64,000 nucleotides of DNA from NCBI RefSeq assembly GCF_027497235.1, contig NZ_CP114902.1:2679501-2743500 (forward strand), read 5' to 3'. The notes under the pieces are model-generated. The model did no database searches and was not told the DNA's origin. It saw only the letters and a list, made by a program, of their open reading frames with translations. The position numbers and the translations under genes were made by a program. Position 1 is the first letter of the stretch. Each line of letters opens with the position of its first letter. Source of the DNA: Micromonospora sp. WMMD1128. GTDB taxonomy: Bacteria; Actinomycetota; Actinomycetes; Mycobacteriales; Micromonosporaceae. Below are positions 27,149 to 38,329 of this stretch, piece after piece.

Positions 27149-27485
27149 GGGCTGCTCCTGCGGTGGCGGGATTCGGGCCGCCCCACCCCCTCACCGACCG
27201 TAACGATGCCCGTCCGCGCCCGTCGGCTTTCCGGCATTCCGCCGCGCCCGGCCCGCGGGGCCGCGCGGCGTCCGCGTCGCCCGGACGACACCCGACGACC
27301 CGACGAGGTACGCGGCGGGCGGCGTCTCCGGTTCAGGGAGGTGGCAGGCCGGGCCGCCGCTCCGGTGTGCCTGGCCGCCGGTGCGGCGCGGTTTGCGGGG
27401 GCGCGCCGCCGGGGGAGACGCGCCGGGCCGGTGGCGACCCGGGTCGCCACCGGCCCGGAGGCGGGTGTGGGTTGCTCGGCGCTGG
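27149..27485. other. Gene-free gap with a terminator palindrome
   Basis: No coding frame with proper codon bias is seen. It holds the terminator palindrome for the next minus-strand gene (27423-27458) and presumably the promoter of ltrA in its left part; no clear -10/-35 boxes were recognised. Confidence 0.6.
27423..27458 (-). terminator. Perfect palindromic terminator
   Basis: A 36-base self-complementary sequence (core GGTGGCGACCCGGGTCGCCACC), 28 bases past the stop of the helix-hairpin-helix protein gene. Confidence 0.7.
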
Positions 27486-28472
27486 CTACTCGGCGCTGGT
27501 CGGGAGCACGCGGTCGGCCTCGGACCGGGCACCGGCCAGCACCCTCGCCTGCTGCGGCCAGCTGGCCAGGCCGGGCGCGGCGCGCAGGCCGGCGGCCTTC
27601 ACGGTCTCGCGCAGCGTGGCCTCGTCCATCTCGGCCAGTTGGTGGTAGGTGCGGATGCCGGCCTCCTGGAGGGCGGCGGCGAGCTTCGGCCCGACGCCCT
27701 GGATGCGGCGGAAGTCGTCCGGCGCGTCGTTCTCGGCCGAGGCGCGGGGCGCCGGCACGATCGGCGCGGCGGCCGGCTCGACGGCGACCGGTGCGGGTTC
27801 CGCGATCGCGGCGACCGGCGCCGGTTCCGCGGCCACCGGCGACTGCGCCGGCTCGTCGACGACAGGTGCGGACGCGGCGTCCGCGGCAGCCGGCTCCGGT
27901 TCCGCGATGGCGGCGGGCTCCGGCGTGGCGGGCGTCGGCTCGCCGGCGGTGCCGGCCAGATCCGCGGTCGCCTCGGTCCGGTTCGGCTCCGCCGGAACCG
28001 GCTCGTCCACCGCGACCGTGTCCGCCGGGACCGTGTCCGCCGGGACCGTGTCCGCCGGGACCGGGTCCGGGGTGGTGGCGAGCGTCGGCTCAGCGTCGGC
28101 CCCGGTGGCGAGCGTCGGCTCCGGGCCGGCCGCGGTGGCGGGCGCCGGCTCGGGTTCGGCGGTGACGACGATCGGCGCAGCGTCGGTCCCGGTGGCGAGG
28201 GCCGGCTCGGCGTCGGTGGTCGGGGCGGCGTCAGCGGTGGTCGGGGCCGACTGGTCGGTGACGGCGGCCGGGGCCGGCGTCTCGTCGACCACCGCGGCCG
28301 GCTGCGGTTCGTCGACGGTGGCGGTCACCGCGGGGGCCGCAGCGGCGGCACCGTCCACAGTGGGACTGGTGTCGCGGGCGCCGGCGCGGCGTCCGCTCAC
28401 CACCCAACCGACACCCAGTCCGATGAGCAGGGCCAGGATCAAGAGCAGCCACTGCCCGAAGCTCGACGGCAT
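27486..28472 (-). CDS. Membrane-anchored protein with C-terminal helix-hairpin-helix domain
   Basis: A 328-residue protein: one N-terminal membrane helix (FGQWLLLILALLIGLGVGWVV), about 230 residues of Ala/Pro/Glu/Thr/Val disorder, including PADTVPADTVPADTV from a 15-base tandem repeat, and a C-terminal helix-hairpin-helix domain (DDFRRIQGVGPKLAAALQEAG, then IRTYHQLAEMDEATLRE). The last domain resembles DUF4332/flap-endonuclease-like HhH units seen fused to ribosomal L21-type tails. ATG 28472 has AAGGAGG upstream. Role unknown; DNA binding near the membrane is possible. Confidence 0.8.
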   Translation of the reverse strand: MPSSFGQWLLLILALLIGLGVGWVVSGRRAGARDTSPTVDGAAAAAPAVTATVDEPQPAAVVDETPAPAAVTDQSAPTTADAAPTTDAEPALATGTDAAPIVVTAEPEPAPATAAGPEPTLATGADAEPTLATTPDPVPADTVPADTVPADTVAVDEPVPAEPNRTEATADLAGTAGEPTPATPEPAAIAEPEPAAADAASAPVVDEPAQSPVAAEPAPVAAIAEPAPVAVEPAAAPIVPAPRASAENDAPDDFRRIQGVGPKLAAALQEAGIRTYHQLAEMDEATLRETVKAAGLRAAPGLASWPQQARVLAGARSEADRVLPTSAE

Positions 28473-28629
28473 GGCCAACCTCCTTCTATGTACGCGCACA
28501 ACGGTCACGAGAAAGCTCGGGGCAGCTTCGCACACGTGCGCGCGGGGCGACAGGCAGGTCGGCGGTGGCGCGGCGGCGGTGGGACGGACCGTGTCGGCCG
28601 GTGTCCGGAGGATGACCGTGGGTGGGGAG

Positions 28630-28670
28630 GGCACCCCGGGACCTGGTGCCGTGCGCGGTCCCGGGGTGCC
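28630..28670 (-). terminator. Hairpin terminator after the TcmI-like cyclase gene
   Basis: Perfect 14-bp stem (28630-28643 with 28657-28670, GGCACCCCGGGACC and complement), 13-base loop, just beyond the stop at 28693. Confidence 0.7.
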
Positions 28671-28692
28671 CCGTCGGTGGCCCGGTCCCGTG

Positions 28693-29037
28693 TCAGCGGA
28701 TCCGGTCGGGCGCGGGGGTGTCGGCGGAGTCCCAGCTGTAGAAGCAGCCGGCCACGGCGTCCCGGGGGGAGTGCCAGGTCGGCAGGTACGGCGAGGTGTG
28801 CGCGGACAGCCGTTCGTTGACGCTCTCGTAGAGCGGGTGGTCGCGCAGCTCGGCCGGGTCGGGGACGACGTCGACGGTCTCCATCAGGTGGACGCACAGG
28901 TCGTGCAGGTAGTAGAGCGACCGGTGCCGGATGCCGGTGAGCCGGGGCAGCTCGGTCGCGTCGGACTCGGCGAAGATCTGCGCCACCCGGCCCTGCGCTC
29001 CGGGCGCGATCCGGCTGACCACCAACAGTCGACTCAT
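28693..29037 (-). CDS. TcmI-type aromatic polyketide cyclase
   Basis: A 114-residue ferredoxin-fold cyclase of the TcmI family, which closes late rings of type II polyketides. Seen: SRLLVVSRIAPGAQGRVAQIF, TGIRHRSLYYLHDLCVHL, and the conserved end SPYLPTWHSPRDAVAGCFYSW. ATG 29037 has GGAAGGGG upstream. Transcribed with the SARP gene on the minus strand and nearly parallel in sequence to a second TcmI protein at 30328, so the pair arose by duplication or does two different cyclisations. Confidence 0.92.
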   Translation of the reverse strand: MSRLLVVSRIAPGAQGRVAQIFAESDATELPRLTGIRHRSLYYLHDLCVHLMETVDVVPDPAELRDHPLYESVNERLSAHTSPYLPTWHSPRDAVAGCFYSWDSADTPAPDRIR

Positions 29038-29133
29038 CGGAACCCCTTCCGCCGCGCTGCTGCCGCGTCGACCCCGGCCGGACGGCGGCTGTCGTCGTGT
29101 GTCCACCGTGCCGGCGCGGGTGTCACCTCGCCG

Positions 29134-29958
29134 TCACGGCGTACCCCTGGGCATTGATGGTGGCGGTGACGGCCGTGCCCCGCCGCGCGGGCGGGGGGTG
29201 GCGGCGGGCCGTGCGGGGGGTGGCGGCGGGTCCGGGCGGCTGGCCCGCCGGATCGGCGCGAGCGTGTCGTCGAGCAGCGCCGTCATGGCCGGGGACGGTT
29301 CCAGGCGCAGTTCGCGCAGGAGCAGGTCCCGGTAGACGTAGAACGAGTGGACCGCCTCGAACGCGTTGCCCTCGGCGAGGTGGATGCGGACGACCAGGCG
29401 GTGCGGTGTCTCGCGCAGCGGCTCGGCGGCCATCGCCTCCAGCGCGGCTTCGAGCGCCTCGCCGTGGCGGCCGGCGGCGAGGTGGTTGCCGGCGAGTTCT
29501 TCGAGCATGTGCAGGCGTAGCTGGCGCAGCCGTTCCCGTTCCAGCAGGACCCAGTCCTCGTACCAGCCGGGGAGCAGGTCGTGCCGGCCGGCGCCGGTGG
29601 CGCCGCGGGGGGCCGCGCCGGCGCGGACCCGGGTGACGGTCTCGACCAGCTCGTCGGTGTCGAGGTGGACGGTGGGGCCGAGGCGGATGGTGTCGCCGTC
29701 GGTCCGTAACGGGCAGCACGGGTCCTGGCGGAGTCGCCACAGCGCGGTACGCAGGGAGGAGAGCGCCCGTTCCTCGGAGGTCTCGGGCCAGAGCAGGCCG
29801 GCGAGGTGACTGCGGGTGGCGGCCGGGCGCAGTCCGATGAGCGCGATGACCCGTTGCAGGCCGCGGGGCACGACCACCGGCACGTCGTCGTGCAGCAGTT
29901 GGAAACCGCCGAGCAGGCGCAGCGCCACCCGGGGGGCGGGATGTCCCGCCGTCGGCAT
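29134..29958 (-). CDS. SARP-family pathway activator
   Basis: A 274-residue Streptomyces-antibiotic-regulatory-protein-type activator: winged-helix DNA-binding domain (LRLLGGFQLLHDDVPV ... GLQRVIALIGLRP ... SSLRTALWRLRQ) and a bacterial transcription activation (BTAD) domain (LLPGWYEDWVLLERERLRQLR, FEAVHSFYVYRDLLLRELRLEPSP), then a Pro-rich tail. ATG 29958 is chosen for its GGGAG site; GTG 29976 is an alternative. Divergent from the PKS operon, with tandem heptamers between. It very likely activates the cluster. Confidence 0.93.
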   Translation of the reverse strand: MPTAGHPAPRVALRLLGGFQLLHDDVPVVVPRGLQRVIALIGLRPAATRSHLAGLLWPETSEERALSSLRTALWRLRQDPCCPLRTDGDTIRLGPTVHLDTDELVETVTRVRAGAAPRGATGAGRHDLLPGWYEDWVLLERERLRQLRLHMLEELAGNHLAAGRHGEALEAALEAMAAEPLRETPHRLVVRIHLAEGNAFEAVHSFYVYRDLLLRELRLEPSPAMTALLDDTLAPIRRASRPDPPPPPARPAATPRPRGGARPSPPPSMPRGTP

Positions 29959-30188
29959 TCCCGCTCCCTTGGACACGGCGCACCCCCCTACGCCTCCGCC
30001 ACGCCTCGCCGGACCTGTGCCGCGGTCGGGCCTACCGGAACGGAGAATATCAACGCCTGTTACTCTCAGTCAACGGCCGATGACACCGTTGGTCTTCCGT
30101 AGCGGACTCGTAAGTCGCCTGTGATCTGCGAATAAGTGTCGTCAATGGGCAGACGTAAGTGGATCTTCGCATAGCTCACGCACAGTTT

Positions 30189-30206
30189 GCGTCAACGCAG
30201 CGTCAC
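30189..30206. promoter_or_regulatory. Candidate SARP-binding heptamer pair (first)
   Basis: GCGTCAA N4 GCGTCAC, a direct heptamer repeat with 11-base period. Read on the minus strand it is GTGACGC N4 TTGACGC, the same two heptamers as the second pair in opposite orientation; it therefore points to the SARP gene. Confidence 0.7.
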
Positions 30207-30232
30207 CATTTTTCTGGCCCCAGGGTGCCCGG

Positions 30233-30250
30233 TTGACGCCCGGGTGACGC
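30233..30250 (+). promoter_or_regulatory. Candidate SARP-binding heptamer pair (second)
   Basis: TTGACGC N4 GTGACGC, direct heptamers 11 bases apart, one helical turn, as in known SARP operators. It lies 78 bases before the ATG of the first PKS-operon gene. Confidence 0.75.
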
Positions 30251-30327
30251 GGCGGACGGCACCGTGACGTGATCCGCGCGGCGTGACCGGTCCGCCGCGC
30301 ACCGGGACATACCAGGGGAGGCCGCGG

Positions 30328-30660
30328 ATGGACCGTTCGCTCATCGTCGCCAAGGTGGTACCCACCGCTGAGGACCGGGTCGCCGAGATCTTCGCCCAGT
30401 CCGACGCGACCGAGCTGCCCGGCCTGGTCGGCGTGCGGCACCGGTCCCTCTACCGGCTGCACGACCTCTACGTGCACCTGCTGGAGACGGAGACGCCGGC
30501 CGAGGGCGCGGTGGAGGAGGCCCGCGGGCATCCCGAGTTCGTCCGGGTCAGCGAGCGACTGCGTCCGTACATCTCGCCGTACCTGCCGACGTGGCGTTCG
30601 CCCCGCGACGCCATGGCCCGGTGCTTCTACCGGTACGACGCCGCCGGGCGGCGGCCGTGA
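30328..30660 (+). CDS. TcmI-type aromatic polyketide cyclase (operon leader)
   Basis: A 110-residue TcmI-family cyclase: [66 protein letters not shown] 30328 follows GGGAGG. Its stop overlaps the GTG of the carboxylase gene (GTGA). First gene of a tightly overlapped operon running to KS-alpha. It probably folds or closes a ring of the nascent polyketide. Confidence 0.92.
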   Translation: MDRSLIVAKVVPTAEDRVAEIFAQSDATELPGLVGVRHRSLYRLHDLYVHLLETETPAEGAVEEARGHPEFVRVSERLRPYISPYLPTWRSPRDAMARCFYRYDAAGRRP

Positions 30661-32357
30661 CCACCACCGCGCCCCGGGACGAGCAGCTCTGGTCCCGGTG
30701 CGACGGCTGCGCCTCGCTGCTCTACCGCAAGCGGCTGCGCCGCAACCTGGACGTCTGCCCCGAGTGCGGGGCGCACGCCCGGCTGGACGCGCCGGACCGG
30801 GTGGCCCACCTGGTCGACCCGGACTCGTTCACCCCGCTGCCGGACCGGGCGGTCCGGGTCGACCCGATCGACTTCGTCGACGCGTTGCCGTACCCGCACC
30901 GGCTCGGCGCGGCCCGCGCGAGCACCGGCCTGGACGAGGCGGTGGTCTGCGGCACCGCCCGGCTGGGCGGGCACCCGGTCGCGCTGGCGGTGATGGACTT
31001 CCGCTTCCTCGGCGGCAGCCTGGGCTGCGCGGTCGGCGAGCTGATCACCCGGACCGCCGAGCAGGCGCTCGCCGACGGCACCCCGCTGGTGCTCGTCACC
31101 GCCTCCGGTGGGGCACGGATGCAGGAGGGCGCGCTGTCGCTGATGCAGATGGCCACCGTCAGCCAGGCCCTGGCCGGGCTGCGCGAGGCGGGACTGCTCA
31201 CGGTCAGCGTGGTCACCGACCCCACGTACGGCGGGGTGGCCGCGTCGTTCGCCACCAACACCGACGTGGTGCTCGCCGAGAGCGGCGCCCGGCTGGGCTT
31301 CGCCGGCCCCCGGGTGATCCGTCAGGTCACCGGCGCGGCGCTGCCGGAGGGCTTCCAGACCGCGGAGTACCTGCTGCGGCACGGGCAGGTCGACATGGTG
31401 GTGCCCCGGCACGCGCTGCGGGGGCGGCTGACCGCGCTGCTCGCCGCCGCCGAGGCCGGCCGGGCCCGCTCCACGGCCCGTCCGGCGCCGCGCCCGGCCG
31501 CCGCGCCGCCGGCCGCCCGGCCGGCCGGTGACCCCTGGGAGACGGTACGCACGGCCCGGCACCCCGGCCGACCGACCACGCTCGACTACCTGGAGACCGC
31601 CTTCGACGGCTTCGTCGAGCTGCACGGCGACCGGCTCGGCGCGGACTGTCCCGCGATTGTCGGCGGCGTCGCCCGGCTCGACGGCCGTCCGGTGATGGTG
31701 ATCGGCCACCAGAAGGGTCACACCACCGCCGAGCTGGTGGCCCGCAACTTCGGCATGGCCAGCCCGGCCGGGCACCGCAAGGCGTTGCGGCTGATGCGGC
31801 TCGCGGCCCGGCTCCGGCTGCCCGTGGTGACGCTCGTGGACACGCCCGGCGCGGACCCGGGGGTGACCGCCGAGCAGCAGGGCCAGGCCGCGGCGATCGC
31901 GGAGAACATCCTCGCGCTGAGCGTGCTGCCCACCCCGGTGGTGGCGGTGGTGACCGGCGAGGGCGGCAGCGGCGGCGCGCTCGCGTTGGCGGTCGCCGAC
32001 CGGGTGCTCATGCTGGAGCACGCCGTCTACTCGGTGATCAGCCCGGAGGGCTGCGCCGCGATCCTCTGGCCGGACAGCTCCGCCGCCCCGCAGGCGGCCC
32101 GGGCGCTGCGCCTCACCGGCGCCGACCTGTGCCGGCTGGGCGTGGTCGACGAGCTGGTGCCGGAGCCGTACCCGGCCGCGCACGGCGATCCGGCGGTCGC
32201 CGCCGAGCTGCTCGGCCGGGCGGTCGCGGCGACCCTCGCCCCGCTGCTCACGGTGCCACCGGCGACGCTGGTGCGACGTCGCCGGCAGCGCTTCCGCCGC
32301 TTCGGCGCCGCCCGAACCGCCGGCGCGTCGGCCGACGGCCGCCCGGAGGTGGCGTGA
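30657..32357 (+). CDS. Acetyl-CoA carboxylase carboxyltransferase, AccD-AccA fusion
   Basis: A 566-residue fused carboxyltransferase that moves CO2 from carboxybiotin to acetyl-CoA to make malonyl-CoA. The N-terminal AccD half has the zinc ribbon CDGC ... CPEC (Cys15, 18, 34, 37) and [15 protein letters not shown]. The AccA half, from about residue 300, has [19 protein letters not shown] and [30 protein letters not shown] sequence. Pathway-specific ACC sets of this kind accompany several type II PKS clusters and supply extender units. It overlaps its neighbours on both sides (GTGA, TGATG). Confidence 0.95.
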   Translation: MTTTAPRDEQLWSRCDGCASLLYRKRLRRNLDVCPECGAHARLDAPDRVAHLVDPDSFTPLPDRAVRVDPIDFVDALPYPHRLGAARASTGLDEAVVCGTARLGGHPVALAVMDFRFLGGSLGCAVGELITRTAEQALADGTPLVLVTASGGARMQEGALSLMQMATVSQALAGLREAGLLTVSVVTDPTYGGVAASFATNTDVVLAESGARLGFAGPRVIRQVTGAALPEGFQTAEYLLRHGQVDMVVPRHALRGRLTALLAAAEAGRARSTARPAPRPAAAPPAARPAGDPWETVRTARHPGRPTTLDYLETAFDGFVELHGDRLGADCPAIVGGVARLDGRPVMVIGHQKGHTTAELVARNFGMASPAGHRKALRLMRLAARLRLPVVTLVDTPGADPGVTAEQQGQAAAIAENILALSVLPTPVVAVVTGEGGSGGALALAVADRVLMLEHAVYSVISPEGCAAILWPDSSAAPQAARALRLTGADLCRLGVVDELVPEPYPAAHGDPAVAAELLGRAVAATLAPLLTVPPATLVRRRRQRFRRFGAARTAGASADGRPEVA

Positions 32358-32835
32358 TGGCGGACGACGGGGCCGAACAGGTGCTGGACGGGCTGCGCCG
32401 GCAGGCCCGCCAACTGGTCGCCGACCTGGCCGGGCCGGTACGCCGGGTGCGGCTGCGCAGCGGCGACGCGGCGCTGGAGGTGGAGTGGCACGACCCGGTG
32501 CCGCCGGCGCCGCGTACCGGGTCGGAACCGGTTGGCGAGCCGGCGTCGCCCGGCGGCGCGCAGGCGACGTCCACGGCGGACCGGCCGACCGTGCGGGCGC
32601 CCGTGGTGGGCACGTTCTACCGGGCCGCCGAGCCCGGGGCCGAGCCGTACGTCTCCGTCGGTGACCTGGTCCGGCCGGGTCAGGTGATCGGCATCGTCGA
32701 GGCGATGAAGCTGATGAACGAGGTGACCGCCGGCCAGGCCGGTCGGGTGGTCGAGGTGCTGGTCTCCGACGGCAAGCCGGTCGAGTACGACCAGCCGCTG
32801 ATCGCCCTGGACCCGGTCACCGGACAGGACGGCTG

Positions 32836-32836
<1 letters not shown>
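32357..32836 (+). CDS. accB: Biotin carboxyl carrier protein (BCCP)
   Basis: A 159-residue carrier subunit of the cluster's acetyl-CoA carboxylase. The biotinylation motif EAMKLMNE places the modified Lys at 118. A Pro/Ala/Ser linker (about 48-78) precedes the lipoyl-like domain (VRAPVVGTFYRAAEPGAEPYV). ATG overlaps the stop of the fused transferase gene, and its own stop overlaps accC. Confidence 0.95.
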
Positions 32837-35460
<2,624 letters not shown>

Positions 35461-35464
<4 letters not shown>

Positions 35465-36732
35465 CCGGCCGGCGCACGGTGGTCACCGGCGTCGGCGTCG
35501 TCGCGCCCGGCGGCGCCACCCGGGACCGGTTCTGGAAGACCATCACCGAGGGGCGCACCGCAACCCGGCGGATCAGCTTCTTCGACCCGTCGCCGTTCCG
35601 CTCGCAGATCGCCGCCGAGTGCGACTTCGACCCCGACGCCGCCGGGATCACCCTGGCCGAACGGCAACGCGCCGACAGGTACGTGCAGTTCGCGCTCGCC
35701 TGCTCCGCCGAGGCGCTCGCCGACAGCGGGCTGACCCTCACCGACGCCGAGCGGGAGCGGGCCGGCGTGGTGCTCGGCACCGCCGTCGGCGGCACCATGG
35801 CGCTGGAACAGGAGTACGTCCGGGTCAGCGACTCCGGCCGGCACTGGCTCGTCGACCACACCCTCGGCGGGCCGTACCTCTACCAGGCGCTGGTCCCCAG
35901 CAGCCTCGCCGCGGACGTGGCCTGCCGGCACGGCCTGCACGGCCCGGCCCAGGTGATCTCCACCGGCTGCACCTCGGGCATCGACGCGATCGGGTACGCC
36001 CACCAGCTCGTCGCCGACGGCGAGGCCGACATCGTGCTGGCCGGGGCCGCCGACTCGCCGATCTCCCCGGTCACCGTCGCCTCGTTCGACGCCATCGGCG
36101 CGACCAGTCCGGACAACGACGACCCGGCGCACGCCTCCCGGCCGTTCGACGCCGACCGGCACGGCTTCGTGCTCGCCGAGGGCGCCGCGGTGCTGGTGCT
36201 GGAGGAGGCCGAACACGCCCGCCGCCGGGGCGCGCACGTCTACTGCGAGGTGGCCGGCTACGCCGGCCGCAGCAACGGCTTCCACATGACCGGGCTGCGC
36301 CCGGACGGCGCGGAGATGGCGGTGGCCATCACCGACGCGCTGCGGCAGGCCCGGCTCGCCCCGTCGGCCGTGTCGTACGTCAGCGCGCACGGCTCCGGCA
36401 CCCGGCAGAACGACAGGCACGAGACCGCGGCGTTCAAACGGGCGCTCGGCCCGGCCGCGTACCGGGTGCCGATCAGCTCGATCAAGTCGATGGTCGGGCA
36501 CTCGCTCGGCGCCATCGGCTCGATCGAGATGGCCGCCTGCGCCATGGCCATCGAGTACGGCGTGGTCCCGCCGACGGCCAACTGGGCCACCCGGGACCCG
36601 GAGTGCGACCTGGACTACGTGCCGAACGAGGCGCGGGAGGTGCCGGTGGACGTGGCGCTCTCGGTGGGCAGCGGGTTCGGCGGCTTCCAGTCCGCGATGG
36701 TGTTCCGCCGGCTCGCCGTGGCACCGTCGTGA
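35461..36732 (+). CDS. Type II PKS ketosynthase alpha
   Basis: A 423-residue KS-alpha, the condensing subunit that extends the poly-beta-ketone with malonyl-ACP. Catalytic residues are all present: Cys170 in [14 protein letters not shown], His310 in [15 protein letters not shown], Lys342 and His347 in [18 protein letters not shown] 35461 overlaps the cupin stop. Length is normal. A 55-base gap separates it from the chain-length factor. Confidence 0.97.
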
Positions 36733-36787
36733 GCGCGAGGAGTGAGCCGGGTTTGCGAGCCCCGCAGTCGCGAACAAGGACGGCGTC
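36733..36787. repeat. Spacer between KS-alpha and CLF resembling a dispersed repeat
   Basis: Contains GAGCGCGAGGAGTGAGCC and GCGAGCCCCGCAGTCGCGAAC, which I recall as a common intergenic word in Micromonospora genomes. It separates two genes that are normally coupled by overlap. Repeat identity was not verified. Confidence 0.5.
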
Positions 36788-38053
36788 ATGACGGCGCGGG
36801 CGGTGGTGACCGGCATCGGCGTGGTCGCGCCCAGCGGCGTCGGCGCGGACGCGCACTGGGCCACCGTGGCGGCCGGGACCCGGCGCACCGGCCCGGTCAC
36901 CCTGTTCGACCCGGCGTCCTACCCGACCCGGGTGGCCGGCGAGGTGGCCGACTTCGACCCGGCCGGGTTCGTCGGCGCCCGGCAGCGGGTGCAGACCGAC
37001 CGCTGGACCCACCTCGGGTTCGCCGCCACCCGGCTGGCGCTCGCCGACGCGGGACTGCCGGAGGAGTCGCCCGACCCGTACCGCTGGGCGGTGACGCTCG
37101 CCAGTTCCTCCGGCGGCAACCTGTTCGGGCAGCGGGAGCTGCAACGGCTGTGGGGCGGGCCGACCCGCACCGTCGGGGCGTACCAGTCGATCGCCTGGTT
37201 CTACGCCGCGAGCGTCGGGCAGTTGTCGATCCGCCACCAGTTCAAGGGCCCGTCCGGGGTCACCGTGTCCGAGTCGGCCGGCGGGTTGGACAGCCTGGCG
37301 CACGCGGTGCGTACCGTCCGGCGGGGCACCCCGGTGGTGATCGCCGGGGCCACCGAGTGTCCGCTCAGCCCGTACGCGCTCGCCTGCCAGCTCCGCTCCG
37401 GGCTGCTCAGCGACGTTGCCGACCCGGCCCGCGCGTACCTGCCGTTCGACGCCGCGGCCCGCGGTTACGTGCCGGCCGAGGGTGGCGCGGTGTTCGTGGT
37501 GGAGGAGTTGGGGCACGCGTTGGGCCGGGGCGTCCGGATCTACGGGGAGATCACCGGCTGGGCGGCCACCCACGACGCCGCCCCCACCGACGCCGGGGCC
37601 GGGCCCGACCCGACCCACTACGCCCGCGCGCTGCGGCTGGCCCTGGACCGGGCCGCGGTCCGCCCGCACGACGTGGACGTGATCTGGCCGGACGCGCTCG
37701 GGGTGCCGGCGTACGACCGGGCCGAGGCCACCGCGTTGCGGGCGGTGTTCGGCGACCGGACCCCGCCGGTGACCACGCAGAAGCCGCTTACCGGGCGGGC
37801 CCACCAGGGCTCCTCGGCGTTGGACGCGGCCACCGCGCTGCTCGCGTTCCAGCGGGACGTGCTGCCGGTGTCCGCCGGCCCGGACGCCCCGGCGCCCGGG
37901 TGCGAGCTGACGTTCCTGCGTGAGCCCCGCCGCCCGCGCAGCCGGATCGCGCTTGTCGGGGCGCGTGGCTTCGACGGGTTCAACAGCGCGCTGGTGCTGC
38001 GCGGCGCCGCGCCCCCGCCGGCCACCGCGCCCCCGCCGGCCACCGCACGCTGA
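36788..38053 (+). CDS. Type II PKS chain length factor (KS-beta)
   Basis: A 421-residue partner of KS-alpha that sets chain length. The active-site cysteine is replaced, as expected, but by serine: SESAGGLDSLAHA (Ser163) instead of the usual glutamine of EQAGGLD. The second half has DVDVIWPDALGVPAYDRAEA, TQKPLTGRAHQGSSALDAA and FDGFNSALVLRGA, typical CLF sequence. ATG 36788. The C-terminus has PPPATAPPPATAR, a small repeat. Chain length cannot be read from sequence alone. Confidence 0.95.
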   Translation: MTARAVVTGIGVVAPSGVGADAHWATVAAGTRRTGPVTLFDPASYPTRVAGEVADFDPAGFVGARQRVQTDRWTHLGFAATRLALADAGLPEESPDPYRWAVTLASSSGGNLFGQRELQRLWGGPTRTVGAYQSIAWFYAASVGQLSIRHQFKGPSGVTVSESAGGLDSLAHAVRTVRRGTPVVIAGATECPLSPYALACQLRSGLLSDVADPARAYLPFDAAARGYVPAEGGAVFVVEELGHALGRGVRIYGEITGWAATHDAAPTDAGAGPDPTHYARALRLALDRAAVRPHDVDVIWPDALGVPAYDRAEATALRAVFGDRTPPVTTQKPLTGRAHQGSSALDAATALLAFQRDVLPVSAGPDAPAPGCELTFLREPRRPRSRIALVGARGFDGFNSALVLRGAAPPPATAPPPATAR

Positions 38054-38329
38054 GCAGGGCAGCCGGACGCCGAGCCAGGCAGCCGGACGCCGGTGCCGGG
38101 CAGCCGGGCCGGCCGGCGCCGGCGTCCGCGCAGGGGGGCGCGGCCGGCGGGCCACCAAGCCGGCGTGCGCCCGATCCTTCCTGCCCGATCGATCCTGAGC
38201 AATCCACCCAGCCGCTGTTTTGGATCTAGCCATTTGCATCTGGCGATGCTGGTGGGCCCGTCGTAGGGTTCCCCCCAGCACAGAGAAGGGCGGATCTCGC
38301 CCCACTTCTAGGCTGGGCGGTGGCGGGTC

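Larger units (their letters stand above)
29959..30327. other. Divergent promoter region of the cluster
   Basis: A 369-base non-coding stretch, poorer in GC than its surroundings (for instance around 30060-30190). It carries two heptamer pairs for SARP binding and presumably the promoters of the SARP gene and the PKS operon. No RNA gene or small CDS was found. Confidence 0.7.
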
